64,000 nt of DNA from Temnothorax longispinosus. Its lineage: Eukaryota > Arthropoda > Insecta > Hymenoptera > Formicidae. Location: positions 5,332,001 through 5,396,000 of the forward strand of contig NC_092358.1 in assembly GCF_030848805.1 (NCBI RefSeq), given 5' to 3'. Of the stretch, positions 44,935-57,729 are shown in pieces. The translations under genes and the position numbers were made by a program. Under the pieces are notes generated by a model that was given only the letters and a program-made list of their open reading frames with translations, was not told the DNA's origin and made no database searches. Each line of letters begins with the position of its first letter. The stretch's first letter is position 1.

Positions 44935-45460
44935 TCTCTGATCAGCACTCCTCGCGAATCACTCGCGATTACGCGCGGAGTCGAAAACGTACTTCCGGCG
45001 CGGATCGTGGAAGCTGCGAGATCTCTTATTAAACGATCCGCGTCGTTCCTGAACAGCGAGGTCGAGGAGCGACGTCGTCTTGACGTCGAAGGACCAGTCT
45101 GCCAAGTCCGTATCTCGTTAGTGGAGCTTCGGGATTACCAGAGAGAGAGAAAGAGAGGGAGAGAAGAAGTGAGAAAGAGATGGCCTCAAGACGGAATGGA
45201 AAAGGAGAGGAATCGAGAAGCTTTCTGCCAGAAGACGCGGGAAACAGCGGGATCATCCTCCGCCGATAAATCTCGAGATCTATTTCGAGGACTCCTCCGT
45301 AAATTAATCCGTCGATCTGACTCTTCCGTTTCACCGCTTGATTCTAATCTGCAGCAGGCATTTCACGATTTCCGCCGTAGACTTCTCGACCTTTCAACCC
45401 ACCCTACTTGGTGACAGAGCTCCATCCGTTCCTTTCTCTCTCTCTCTTCCTCTCTTTCTC
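44935..45460. other. CpG-rich then pyrimidine-rich noncoding stretch
   Basis: A plus frame at 45007-45414 is dominated by Arg/Glu/Ser and crosses a GA-rich segment (45140-45170). A minus frame overlaps it. I do not call either. 45431-45460 is a pyrimidine tract. Confidence 0.5.
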
Positions 45461-45500
45461 TTTGATTATCATATTAAATCTTTGATTGTTATATTAAATG
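45461..45500. repeat. 20-bp tandem duplication
   Basis: TTTGATTATCATATTAAATC is followed directly by TTTGATTGTTATATTAAATG, 17 of 20 identical. It lies next to a pyrimidine tract. Confidence 0.85.
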
Positions 45501-46563
45501 ATAATCTTCACCGCTGAAAAAAACGTTCGACAGTCTCAATAGAATACGAAGTTAATACATAACAAATACCTCTTGATGTTTTCTTTCACTTTTTTGTCAT
45601 TTTGTTTTTTTACATTTATATTTGAGGATAGAGTTTTCTGGTTTCTGTATTTATTTCTTCTATTTTTTATTCGTGAAAGGGAAAATTACATTGAATATCG
45701 AGTAATTTGCGAAATAATATCAGGATCATTTTTGAATTATCATTCTAAATATTTCATTTTCCAAGGATATTATGCATATCAAAAAAAATTATAAAAATAT
45801 TTAATTTTTCGTTGCACTCTGAATCTCTAATGAGATTGTTAGCCTTGTCTAATTTACTTTTGAATGTTACTTTAAACATAATGTACTTTAAGCATATTGA
45901 ACTGTATTGAAAATATTATTTCATGCTGTTATTATGTTGGATCGCGACAAACAGTATGTTATAAATAGTTTGAAATAAAGCAAAAATTGGGTCGAAGATC
46001 GCAAAGTTAACAGAAATATTTTTATTAAAAGTATTTTTATAGAAATTCTGTTTTGAGTAAACTATCCGGTACTATCGAAAAATATTTATATACAACGTTG
46101 AGCGAGCAAGTTACTCCAACCAAGTTTTCAGAGTTTGTTGGCAAGAGAAATACGGGCAAGCAGACAGTTGTATTCGCAAACTTTTCGAATACTTTATCGC
46201 CTCGTATGTGTAAATGCATTCTTATATTGTCGCGTGATATGCTAGTATCGCAAGTGTAACTGTTTCGCCGATATTGTTCTTAATATGTAAAGAAAACGAG
46301 GCTCAAAGAGTTAACCTATAATACTGATACATAATTCAAGTTTTACCTTATTTAAAAGTGATATAAATTCAAAATAATTTTAGTAACATTATACGTAATT
46401 TATTTATTTTTTTTCCAAGAAAAAGAGAAAGAGAGAAAGAGAGAATATTCCTAATTATGTGGAAAATGGGATGACAAACCCATTTCGATTTTCAAAATGC
46501 GTCAGAGGGCTTAACATCGCCCTAATTTCATCGCATTTATTTAATTTGTCGTAGTTGAACCAA
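45501..46563. other. AT-rich noncoding stretch
   Basis: The plus frame at 45573-45794 is Phe/Leu-rich and from T-rich DNA. At 46037-46259 both strands are open and both peptides look protein-like, so neither can be preferred. A GA-rich segment lies at about 46425-46445. Confidence 0.5.
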
Positions 46564-46767
46564 TTTTAATTACTTCATTTTGAATTGCGTTGATATTTCG
46601 GTGGCTAATAGGAATTTATTCTTGGACACACGCCGTATGATACGCGTGATTACGTGAAATGAAATTTTAATTACTTCATTTCAAATATATACCGCGTGGA
46701 TATATCTCGGAAAACAGGAATTTATTATCGTTGTCGATGCCGCACGATTCGCGTAATTACTTGAATG
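46564..46767. repeat. Diverged tandem duplication, about 102-bp units
   Basis: Two head-to-tail copies, 46564-46664 and 46665-46767. Both start TTTTAATTACTTCATTT and share, in order, a GATAT-T core, AGGAATTTATT, a GCCG(T/C)A(T/C)GAT-like block and CGCGT(G/A)ATTAC(G/T)TGAA. The middle parts differ by substitutions and small indels, so the duplication is not recent. No third copy is obvious. It does not encode a continuous frame. Confidence 0.8.
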
Positions 46768-49495
46768 TCACAATCGCGATCGTGTTTTTCCTGGTAAATC
46801 CACGCCGATAAGTCGCTAAGTCTAACACGATGGAAAAAAAGACGTAATTGCGATTTTATCACGCGGGACGAGTAAAGTCAAAAAAGGGGATAAAGAGAGA
46901 AGGGAGCGGATACAAATATCGGGAATGCGAACTCTGGGTTTCTTTTTGCGACACGAAAAGAGATCAGTCAGATGTGCTTTCTTCGGAATCGAACGGCTTA
47001 AAGACGTCACCTATTGTCTCCGGCTGTAAATCCCTTTTTGTTCGGCGACGACATTAATAATACGTATATCCCGATGTACGAGGAAGCGGGTATATCGATG
47101 CGAAAGCAATATCTTGCACCATTAATATCCACGGAAGGATAGGTCTTCTTCCCTCCTTCCTCCGCGACGCAGAGGCTCCCTCAACACACAAATGCATTCT
47201 ATTATATTCCCCCCGCTGGTACTCACTGTACCCGCTATATCTACTCGACATCTCCCTGCCTTTTGATACGTGCACCGCCAACGAACTATCGTCGAGCTAC
47301 CGTCTCCGTCGCATTTAGGCATGCACAATGATCTTCCATAGAAAACCTTGAAGTGGAACAGTCTGCTATTTAATTACGCATTGTGGAATGGTAACTTCAC
47401 AGCAAACGTCTCGTTAGTGATCACAATGTGCCAATTTCACAAATTTAGCCAGTATAAGGATGGCATAATACCGAGAAGAGGTTGCATAATTTTCAGCGGA
47501 GACACTGTCTGATAAATCATGTATCGGTATACCTCTAATATTTTTTCAATATTTTTATGCGCTAAGCATATTATTAAAAAAAAATGATGTCGGGTAAAAG
47601 GAAATTGTGTATAAGAATAAAAAACTAAAATAAAATTAGTTCAATATAATTGTTATATGAAAGAATGAGAGAATTTTTACACAATATTAATAAAAACATA
47701 TACATCTGCATAATTCACTTAAGTATCACAGAATTATACATTATGCAGTACATACATTTCTAGTTAGCGATTAGCTCTTGTAAAATATTATAACAATGCA
47801 ATAATCAGTATTTCGCTTTGGTCTGAAAGAAGGAGATGCAACTCAATCTTTAATTAAATTCAAAACTCCTAGAATGTAACTCAAACATCAGCGATCAAGA
47901 TTGTCGCGTCGGAAACGTGGGTTAACGTGGGAGTACCAAAAGACGCAAGACGGAGACGATGGGGATGGCAAACAATCTCCGGCCAGCGAGACATTGCAGG
48001 GTTATAAAATATGCATTCCCTATTCCTCGGTGGAAGGAAGGCAGAACAAAAGCAGAACGAGGCCGAAACCTCGTAAGGACCATCGCCTCTCTCCACCCAT
48101 TTCCATATCCGCTTCCGCGAGAGAGCCCGTTGGCCGGAACGAAGGAGGAAAAAGCGAAGAAGAGAAGAAGGTGAAGGAGCCGGGAAAACCAAGTCGTACG
48201 GTACAAATTTCCGATAAAGATCCGACGACGTCGGAGGCGAAGGTGGGACGGCTGAAACGGCGACGAAATAAAATTACAAGCGGCTTTCCTGGAGCAAAAA
48301 AGGCTCTGCGAATGGGATCGATGCGGGGGAATGGGAGCGGTAGTAGCATAGACTGTGCCGGAATACTATACATTGGTAATGGTCCACGTTTAAGTCGAGT
48401 ATCATTTATTTAAACTCATCGTTTAGGACAGCTACGAGAGACGTAACGACGTTCCGTCGCGTCGTTGCGAAAGTACGAAGTTTGCCCGAGAGTGATAAAA
48501 ACACATTCGGATCAGACGTGGGTCAACGTTAACTGCGGGTCAAGATTCGCCATCGGAATACAAATTCAGTGTTCGATGACGATTAAATATCCATCTGTGA
48601 CGTGTACACAGTACTAACTACTATAAAGTATAATATCTTATTAATTGAATGATTACGATAGAATGTTTCCAAGATAATACAATATCAACATTTTTATAAA
48701 GGCGAAATTAAGTTTTTGCGGACCAGATACTTAACAAGAATTTATGTAACGAGTTTTTACCACGAGATAGCAAAGTGCCGTTCTTTTTTCCGTGTACAAT
48801 GCATTTAGGCAACTAGCGGCACTCTCGAGGCGCGGCGAAATTTTTTTAATTCCACGCTAAGCGACCGCGGATTGTTGTTTCGGCATTCGCGGGCGCATTT
48901 GCAAAGTCGTCGACGAGTCAGCGTTCATTTCCGGGTTTAATCCGCGGTCGATGCGGCCCGGGCGAAAAATGGCCCGACGAAATGAAGCCATTTGCGCGGA
49001 CAACTCGCGAGTGTTTAAACGCCTGTGCCGCACGCTATCTCACCGTCCGTATACCCGCGATTTGCGAATCGCGGATAATAGCGGCCGCTCGAATTTTCAT
49101 TGGTGCTGCTGAAATGCGAGCGCACTTATCGCACGTGAAGGATCCTATCGTCCCAAAAATTGGCGAACCACCAGCAATAACATCAGCTCACGTACGGCAA
49201 TCGAACGGTTGTTGATGGCGTATAGGTACAAGGTGTTCCGCAATTCTACCTTCGAACTATATTTTAACTTGGAATTTTTCCTTATAAAAATTTTCCCGAG
49301 AAAAATACTGTCTTTCGTAAATTATATCTTGTAGTCGCATTGAATAATTTTCAACATCCGACCTCAAATCGTGGTGATAAAAATTTTTGGAGTCCACTAA
49401 AAATTAAGAGCATCAGACCCTTCTATTTGCAGTTCGTTACTTGTATTCGAAAAAAAATCTGTTACTGCTCAATTATTTACGAATCAAAATTATTA
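46768..49495. other. Noncoding stretch
   Basis: CpG-rich at 46780-47330 and 47880-48560, with overlapping frames on both strands. The longest (47901-48413, plus) is Lys/Arg/Ser/Gly-rich, has no ATG near its start and is opposed by three minus frames, so I reject it. AT-rich at 47520-47860 and 48590-48780. A TATAAAAA at 49283-49290 lies about 210 bases before the candidate secreted peptide, without a good initiator. Confidence 0.55.
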
Positions 49496-49571
49496 ATGCC
49501 ACATCTTTTGAAACAGACGTTGTTCTTTTTAATTTACCTTCTAATATTAGCCGTCTGTGGCGATATTGACG
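49496..49571 (+). CDS. Candidate first exon with signal peptide
   Basis: ATG at 49496 starts a textbook signal peptide: short n-region with one Lys (MPHLLKQ), hydrophobic core (TLFFLIYLLILAV), then a small-residue cleavage zone (CGD). Unspliced, the frame ends at TAA 49612 after 38 residues. A possible donor GACG|GTAGTT at 49571/49572 leaves one base, which matches the phase of the acceptor-bounded exon at 49920. The donor is weak (T at +5). The product, if real, would be a small secreted peptide of unknown role. Hydrophobic frames are easily produced by T-rich DNA, which is the main reason for doubt. Confidence 0.27.
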
Positions 49572-49919
49572 GTAGTTTTAGAATATCTTATACATGTTTC
49601 GATAAACTGTAAATCTTCTCCCTCCTTATCATATCCCCGACCAGACAGCTACTTCTCCATTCGAGCTCCGAAAACCGCACTCCTACATAGCTTTTTTTAC
49701 TCCCGAGGTTATTAGTTATATATTACTATTTGATAAAGTTATCGAACTGGTTCGTAATATTTTTATATATTACGCCTTGTCAGTCTCGTATCGGCGATTA
49801 TCCTTTCAAGTCAATTACAGTATAAACGGGGTATTCTCTAAATATTCTGAAACATATGGAATTTAATAGCAGAGCCATATAATCAAGCACAAAAAACTAA
49901 ACTTTGTCTTTGTTTTCAG

Positions 49920-49984
49920 TATCAAATAAAAGTGAGACTGACAATGAGTGGAATTACCTGGATAAAGCGTACAGTTCTTTTTAA
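49920..49984 (+). CDS. Candidate terminal exon of secreted peptide
   Basis: A strong acceptor (CTTTGTCTTTGTTTTCAG) ends at 49919. Two bases complete a codon, then 20 polar codons (SNKSETDNEWNYLDKAYSSF) end at TAA 49982-49984. The acidic, aromatic, Ser-rich composition is unlike the AT-driven Ile/Lys/Phe frames around it. Phase fits the donor at 49571 through a 348-base intron. Another frame is also open for 26 codons (starting YQIKVRLTMSG), so the choice is not forced. No poly(A) hexamer was found close downstream. Confidence 0.27.
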
Positions 49985-52500
49985 CAGATATTTAAAATAA
50001 GATCTAATTAAAATTAATTCATATTTGAAATCGAAAATTTTAAGAAATTGAAGTTTAAAAGATTGACGTAAATCTTTTGAACTGACGTACGTAATGTTCG
50101 TCGGTTGGATATAAATCGTCGCCTTAATAGAAATCAAATGCAACTTATCGACACAATAAGATATTCAATTTTTATAAAAAAGTTATAAAAAAGTATTCTT
50201 CGATTAAATTTTTATTGAAAGAAGATTGAGTCAGTCAAAATTTAATAAAATTAATTCATTCAAGAATATGCTAAACATTCGTTCAATAAACTCATTGGAA
50301 TTCAGTCAAACGTATCATTATACGGAATCAATAATTAGCACTGATAGATTCACACAGTGGGTGCCAATTACTATTTATGACAAACCCATCATATTTGTTA
50401 ATGAAGTATCTCGTAATTATGGTCGTGCTCATTATTTCCGAGATATAAATTCATAATCTTGCTATTCTCCAAATAGCGAACGACGAAAGATAACGATTTT
50501 GCGACAATAGAAAGAAAACGATTATCGATTTTATTATCCTAATTGACATAATTCATTGAGAGAGAAAGGTCAGGCTGGAATCAATAGTCCTCGGAATAAA
50601 CGCTGTGTTTAGCGCTTTGCATCCAGAGCAAGAAATATATTCTTGCAAATATTACCGGTCTGCGTAATTATTGAACTCGTAAAAGATTCTGACAATTTAA
50701 ACGCCCTTTTGCTAGCTTGCCTTCTTAAGGATGCGCCGTTAAATAGCCATTAGCTCGATCGTCTAACTTTCTTTTTATCCGATTCCGTCGCGAGACGATG
50801 ACGAATAGAATTCCGATACGCTCGCGTCAGCGGTATCGGCGGCGTTTTCGAAAGAGGAATGCATTTTCGCGAGACATTGAAGATTATATAAAGACAGATG
50901 ATGGGTTAACACGGCCGTATTTCACATAACGCGGTTACCTTAGAAGGCGGATAATTGCTGCTGCTCCGCGACGGGGGAATGCACAAAGTTCGTTCGCGAA
51001 TTTCTTTATCGCGCACGTGGAATTTTATCACCGATATGGCAGACAATCAAGAGCGCGCGCTATTCTTCGCGAAGCTTTCCATTTATTTTCTGACACCAAG
51101 GACTCCGTGCTCGCGCGGGCTCATTTGCCGCGAGAAAAAAGGAAGGCGAGAAGAGGAGTGAGAGAACGGAAAAAAGACAGCATGAGCACGCCGTTAGCTG
51201 TTTACAATTCATTAAGTATGAAAGCTTTGACCAGCTGCCCGTATTTTCCGTTTCCACTGCGAGATGCTGTTTGGAAATCCGCATTTCTCGCCGATATTTT
51301 TTTTCGCCACGATGTTCCTGCGAAGGTGTCTGGTCCGCGGCACAATGTTTCGCGATTTTTAATTGGCTCGCAAAAAAATATGTACCAATTACGAATAAGT
51401 CTTTAATTTTCGGCATAGAGGGAAGATACATTCCATGCAAAAACGGTGACCTCGCGTTAGCCGTAATTTAATCAGTCGCGAGCGGGCGCGCTAATTAAGG
51501 CGTTCCGGTAATTAACGAAACGACGATCGGCCGAGTGAAAAGATTTGAACTCGTGAACAAGTTCCAAAGAGGTCACCATCGGTTGTCTCCATTACTTGGG
51601 CCGGGGTCCAGTCAGTGGAACTTTTCCGCTATTAACTTTTCGTCGTCTCGAATCTCGTGAATTCCATTGAATTAATTCTTACCGTCTCACATCGAAAAGA
51701 AGAAATTACGTGATTGTTATTCCATCACATTCACGTGAAAATTTTTATCTCTTATCGTTTCGCTTAGAAGAAAAAAAAATAATATCGTATAAGCTTAATC
51801 GACGTCGACGAATCAATTCTGTTTCTGCTAAATGTAGTTCAATAAGTAAGCTATCAATCTTATAAGCAACCATATTTTTTTTATCTATTATCTATTATAT
51901 ATTTCGCAGACAAAGAATGACCATTGGTTTCGAATTTAATTCGATTATTTTCAACACATTCTATTTAAGACTTTTCAATTTCGCAAATGGAGAGGAAGGT
52001 AAATTAGGTCATTAAATTACCGCAGGATCCAAGAATACAAATCGCTCTTGGGGACAAATTTGTCGGAAGGGTTGATTGAGAGCGATTTCGAAGTTGCCGT
52101 TGGTCATTACGGTTCCTTGCACATTGTCGTTACTCTGGAAACTCTGCTGCTTCTTTGTCTTGAGCTAGGCTCGTCCTCCGTCTGCTCCCCCCTCTCCCTC
52201 TCTCTCTTTCTGTTTCTCCCTTATTCTACGTCTTCATTTTTCCACTCCGTATCATCCTTTTAGCAAATGCATGGCAATACTATTTCCCTATGTGTCCCTT
52301 CGTTTCCCTTGGCGAGGAATTCGATTTGGCACTCGCGACCGATGGAAAACTTTGCCAAAAACGACCGTCTCACTCCTGATTTCTTGCTTGGTATGTGCCG
52401 ATCGTCGATCGACTATTTTCTACATGTAAACGTTGGGACCAACGTCAAGGAATCTCAAATAATCCATCACGGAAATGGAGAAAACTGCGCGGAAAACCGA
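49985..52500. other. Noncoding stretch, AT-rich then mixed
   Basis: The plus frame ending at TAA 50456 (ATG at 50268) has 62 codons of protein-like content in AT-rich DNA (PITIYDKPIIFVNEVSRNYG) but no splice or promoter support. 50700-51500 is CpG-richer with opposing frames. A pyrimidine tract lies at about 52190-52225. No gene called. Confidence 0.5.
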
Positions 52501-55500
52501 TGAATACAACCAGTATTACGTAATATCGTTGGCAACGTATTTTACGCTGAATTTAAAGTGCTTATCTGAGATAGTATAGCACATACCAGCATTAATATCA
52601 CAGATATTATTGTACTTTATATTATATAATTCTACTTTTAGTTTATAATTTTATTAGCTGCTTTTATTTCATACGATAATGCCGAGTTTAATCCGCTGCA
52701 GTCGACAAGTGCTTTGAGATATTAGACCGGGCACAGCACGTGCATTATTTAGCGCGTCGGCCGCGCTGAGACTCCCATCCTCTGCCGCGCAATTCGCCGG
52801 TCGTCGTCCCTTTCCTCTGTACGTCGCGTGACGCGAAAGACGCGGCTTGCCGCAACTCGGGCGAACCCAATTCCATCCAATTCCCGCCTTTCCTTCGGGA
52901 GAGACCGTGAGAAAGGGAGACAGTGGGGAGGAGAGAAAGAGAACGGAACCCGGAATAAGGCGCGTCGAACATGTTCGTCGGGATTCCGCTGCTCGCCGAT
53001 AACGAGGCGCTTCCCTTAATCCGGCGAATTTATCGTGGCAGACGCTCCTCTTCTTATTTCGACCCGGTTATCGATGTCCCGTGTAATCCGCCGCGTCGTA
53101 GATGAAATTGGACATACACGACGAAATCGTGTGCGGGGAAAATCGCGCGTGGACGATCGAGAGGAAGCAGAACGAGAAACACCGACCGAGCGTTGGAATA
53201 TTCGATTGTAACGACGAATTCCAGACGTACCACGAACGGTTCTGTTTTTTCTTACAAAATATAAAACAGAATAATGGAATGTCTAATATTTAGTGTAACA
53301 GTGTCACGTTATCGGTATCAATAGCTTTCAAGTTATGAGCGACTGGAGAATAATCCGCAAAAATTACTTATCATACACATTTACATTGTATATATATGTG
53401 CTAATATTGCTAATAACATTATTTGAAAGTTTTAAAGAAAAACAAAATTATTGACTAAAAATGTATTGTAGGCAAAAAGCATAAATGTCTTATCTTCAAA
53501 TCCGTGCTGGTGATAAAATTTGGATACAATTTTATATTTCGAGTCTTCATTTTTAAGTAAAGAGGAAAAAAGGATCCTTTTTTTTACAAATAATCTGCTC
53601 CTTTGTGAAGATTTTTTTATAATAACAATTGTAATGAAACGATTAACTTTCGCTCGTCTAAGCAACGACTCCGCGCGGCTTTCGCTGCGGAAAACAATTT
53701 CACCCGTTTACAGCGTCATGTATCCATTAAACTCGAAGCCTTTTCATAAAAGGCTGCGCTTTATTGTTAGATTATACGACGACGGTTCGTAACAGGGATA
53801 TTCCTCGGAAGGGTAATCGCGACGAGAGATAATGTTTTTATCTTCTTGCGAGCGCCGGCGGTTTTTACGAGTGTAACTTTGACTCTATCGCGAACTTTGT
53901 TGTGTCCTTTTGTGACGACGTCGATGGCGATTAAAGAAGAAAAGAAAGGAGGAGAGAACGAGAGAAGAACGAAACGGAGAGGACGAGGGTTCGACTGACC
54001 GTTTGCGAGGAGAAAATGATAAAACGATCGCGAAACTAACGGAATGCTGGTTAGCCGAGTGCCTTATAGCCACATCTTTTTTACGACGGTAAGGATCCGC
54101 CGCTGCTCTCGCTTATTAAGCCCCCGTAGATGGCACGTGACCACCGGCACCGGCCACTTCTTTTTCGCGACTTGCCATAACAGGTGGAAAAGTGGAACGT
54201 GCGAGAGAAACATAGAATAAAGTACGTTCTCTCACCGTTGAATCTCCTTCGGCCAAATAAATTTCGTCCGTCTCATGAGAACGAAACGAGAAGAGGAAAA
54301 ACCGTAATAATTTTTTCGGATCTAACGAGCGTTTCCATCCGTGCGAATGATTCATTTCGCTCCATGTATGGAGACGGAGTCTTTCTCCAATATTCTTACT
54401 TTAATTTACAACATTTTTAAAACAGTGACTCTAATTCATTACACCAGCGAAATGAAAGACTCCATCATCACTAAAACTGTGATCATATTTTTAAATAATA
54501 TCCAAAAGAATATTCTTGCAGATTCTTTACTTAATTTGGAGCTTGAAATATTAATATTAATATTAAAGCTTGAAATCACCTTGAAATATTAATAATTTCT
54601 GTGTTATATACAAGTGGTATGAAATAAACGATTTTACAAGTCAAATTTCGAGTCACAATTAAACGACAAAACCTAATTCTTAATTTATTTTCAAATATAT
54701 TTAGCTTTAATAAAATTTGAATTTAAAATTACTATAATTATACTAAACGGTTGTTATGGGATACTGAGAACTTATAAAAAGAAATTATTCAAGAAATTTT
54801 GAATAATTTGGAAAAGTGAGTGAACTTTTTCGATATTACTCAAATATATTTTATTTTATAAATGAAAAATAGAAAGCATTTTTGTTGTTTGAATTTTGTA
54901 AGTCTTAGCCGATATCGATTCCATTAGGTGAGCGAAAGGTGTGAGTAAAACACGTCGCCTTTATTAACAAATGTAGAAATCATGAGATGGTAGTAATTAT
55001 AAAGAGAGAATTCCGCCAAGAGAGTACCTAGAAAAATTAAGATTTAAATGATAAATGTCGCTCGCTAAGTGGTGCTTTAATTACAGTTTCAGTTGAGCCG
55101 GGCCAAAACCGACCGAGTTCATGTGCGAAAGATAACGTCCTCGTTAGCGAGAAGCCTTCGCTTAACGTAGTTTCGCTCTTAACTGCTATTTATGTTCAGT
55201 TTGGAGAATTCGAGAGGATATACGGACGCGGAGAATTCGCGGGCTTCTTAGAGCGGTCCGGACTCCTTATGGTTAATCAGACTTAAATTGTACTTCCTGC
55301 AACTCATCTATACGAATACAACAGCGTTGGGAGTCGGTGCAGCACGTTGTCGCCGAATTTGCAGTCCATTACGATTAAATGAATCGCGTTTAGCGCGGCA
55401 GGCATCGTTATTTGCGATTATTATTACCGAAATTGGCGAGTCTGCTGAACATCTATCTTTCCCGAAAAGAATCTATAGCTCTCTGTATTTATGGCGGAAG

Positions 55501-56102
55501 TTAAACGCAAATTCACAGTGCGGGCGGCAGTGATACTCTAATGTTAGCGAGAATTTCGGTTAGATAAATACGTGGCGGCTTTTCTGCCTCGTGTTCCAAA
55601 GAGACTATAATTTTCACACGTAAAGTCGTAAAGTAAATAATGCAGCATTTGACGTACTCGTCAGCTTTTGAATAAGAAGTTACAACATAATTTAATACAC
55701 GCTTTCTAATGTTAGATTAGTTTTATTTTATAAATTTATGATTTCTTATACGTACAATTAAAATGTGCGCTTTTCTAACAAAGCATAGTTTTAATAATTA
55801 TTTTAATTTTTATTGTTGTATCTACTCTATGAAAGTAATAGCTTTATTAACTCAGTGGTCCCTCTCCTTTCCCCTAAACTTAATTGATCGAATGTAAAAA
55901 TATTCTGCGACGCAAACCAACTTTTTCTTTGCTGACGATTAATCAGAATCGTAGAACTTCCCTCGGAATGCATCCTCGGCGGGGTGTCTCACGAGAAAAC
56001 AACCCGACTCGCGGCGCGGCGTCGCGTCGCTTGCGGATTTTGCGGTCGATCTATCAATTTCCGTCGAAGACATCGTCGACTAGGTGCAAATAAGCAGCAA
56101 CC
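52501..56102. other. Noncoding stretch
   Basis: 52680-53110 and 53640-54190 are CpG-rich with purine-rich segments (52905-52950, 53935-53990). 53290-53640 and 54370-54900 are AT-rich; ATTAATATTA repeats occur at about 54550-54590. A donor-like CG|GTAAGG at about 54088 is isolated. 55870-56100 is CpG-rich. No splice-bounded coding segment was convincing. Confidence 0.5.
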
Positions 56103-56128
56103 GAGAGAGAGAGAGAGAGAGAGAGAGA
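56103..56128. repeat. (GA)13 microsatellite
   Basis: 26 bases of perfect GA on the plus strand, ending in GATATC. The Ser/Leu run in minus frames across it is an artefact. Confidence 0.97.
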
Positions 56129-56570
56129 TATCTGGCTTCGCTTCTCGTGAACTCTCGATAATACACACGTATACTGTAATACCGAAGTCACGCGGGAGCG
56201 CATTGTGAGGGCGGAAGCGAGCTTCGGCGCGCGGGTGAAGAAAGGAAACGCCGACAGACCGCCCGCGAGCGAAGATAGACGAGCGAGAAGCGCGAAAGAA
56301 TGAGGAAGGAGCGAGATGACGCGGACGGGAAAAGATTGACGAGAGATGCGGAGACGCATGGGCGAAATCGCTAGACAGAATCTTAAACAGCGCAACGACG
56401 AATTTGCGCATACAAGAATTTGTTTTGCGTCCGGTTCGGTTTAACATTTTCATGATCTCTCAGCAGAATTTGAATCTCTCTGTTGATAACGTGTCACCAG
56501 GGAAACTACGAAAATGATTTTTGAAAACGTCGTTCACGCCGCGCGATCTTTCCTTTCCGTGCCTTTACAG
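56129..56570. other. CpG-rich noncoding stretch
   Basis: CpG-rich with many GCGAG and GAGCG words. Minus frames at 55989-56453 and 56054-56395 overlap each other and the GA repeat, so they are not called. Confidence 0.5.
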
Positions 56571-56635
56571 TTTATCGTCCCTACGGTGGTCGCTGTATCC
56601 GCACACCGACCACTGGTCACCGTAGGGACGGTAAA
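56571..56635. other. Strong hairpin (18-bp arms), structured element
   Basis: Arms TTTATCGTCCCTACGGTG (56571-56588) and CACCGTAGGGACGGTAAA (56618-56635) pair at 17 of 18 positions. The exception is a G-U wobble if transcribed from the plus strand. The 29-base loop contains a second, competing 7-bp stem GTGGTCG/CGACCAC (56586-56592 with 56607-56613). The element is 65 bases long and non-coding. It may be the end-to-end remnant of a tiny inverted-repeat transposon, or a structured RNA. Confidence 0.7.
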
Positions 56636-57425
56636 AAGTAAAACGGGAGAGTTTAGAAGCGCGGTGAATGCTCGACGTTCCCATCGTACACAACTACACA
56701 CAAGCGCCGTTACTGCACCCGCATGCACTATTCGGTCGTGACTTTCCTCGTCTCGTTTTCCAAGACGTCTTGCGCGAGTAGGTACACAAGAGGTCGGATG
56801 AGTCGTGTGTGTGCGCGTGATGCACACGCATATATACCCACAGTCGTATATATCCGCGGAGGAGGACGAGAGGTAACGCGTCAAGGCTTTAATGGGATTC
56901 TATTTACGGGGTTCGTGCCCCGGCTAGGCAAACACTCCGTCGGTGCCGACCCCTCTCTCGGACGACTATCCTCCGCGTTCTCTTATATAGAGCCCTCCAA
57001 AAGCACTAGAATTTCAGAGATGGATTTCCTAGACGTATTTTAGGGCGAGTTTTCCATAGCGAAAAGATATCGCAGAGATAACTAATTCTTATATTCTTCG
57101 ATTTATTTATGAAATTAAGTTAGAGCATTTATAATTAATCCTAAATTATTTTAAATTTTGTTTAGGCTTCTTTTGTTCTAGCGATCTTCTTTTCGAAGAT
57201 ATTCTTTCAAATATGTACATTGATTTTTGAGTCTTTTAAAGCACACTTCCTACCGTATGTCTTATTTACTTTGCGTCAATAATTAATTAAACTCCATAGC
57301 CCACACATAATCAGGCAATTATTAATATTAACATGGCATATTTGATCGTTATTTCAAGAGTACAACGCATATAATAAACGTTAATGGAATTGGCGTCGAT
57401 AATGTCAGGAATTTTCCTGAAAAGC

Positions 57426-57426
<1 letters not shown>
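56636..57426. other. Noncoding stretch
   Basis: CpG-rich to 56960, with a GT/GC-rich alternating segment at about 56804-56840. AT-rich at 57050-57330. The plus frame at 56723-57043 lacks support. Confidence 0.5.
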
Positions 57427-57486
<60 letters not shown>

Positions 57487-57520
57487 CCCTCTCTCTCTCT
57501 TCCCCTCTTTCTCTCTCCCC
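57427..57520. repeat. (TC)28 microsatellite plus pyrimidine tail
   Basis: Perfect (TC)28 at 57427-57482, the longest dinucleotide repeat in the window, followed by 38 further pyrimidines with C-runs. Arg/Glu frames on the minus strand here are artefacts. Confidence 0.98.
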
Positions 57521-57729
57521 TAGAGAAACGCATAACAAACTCAAAGACCGGCATTAATTGAACGAACACTGTCGAGCGTTTCTGTTACGATTTCGCTGCA
57601 TCTCTCTTTCTAAACACGCTTTTCCCGTCGATTGCAACTGTTGATCCGATGTATATCTACTTTTTATAGTGTCACGATGAATAGTAATTAACGTGGCTGA
57701 CAAATTGCCACGGCATTCATCGCATTCCT

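Noticed and set aside
45007..45414. 135-codon plus-strand frame
   Set aside because: Dominated by Arg/Glu/Ser, crosses a GA-rich segment, starts at a non-ATG codon and is opposed by a minus frame.
46037..46259. Protein-like frames on both strands
   Set aside because: Both strands are equally plausible, so neither is supported; no splice or start signals decide.
47901..48413. 170-codon plus-strand open frame, Lys/Arg/Ser-rich
   Set aside because: No ATG near its start, low-complexity composition, and three overlapping minus-strand frames in the same CpG-rich block indicate a compositional artefact.
57311..57544. Minus-strand frame with an Arg/Glu repeat
   Set aside because: Produced by (TC)28 at 57427-57482.
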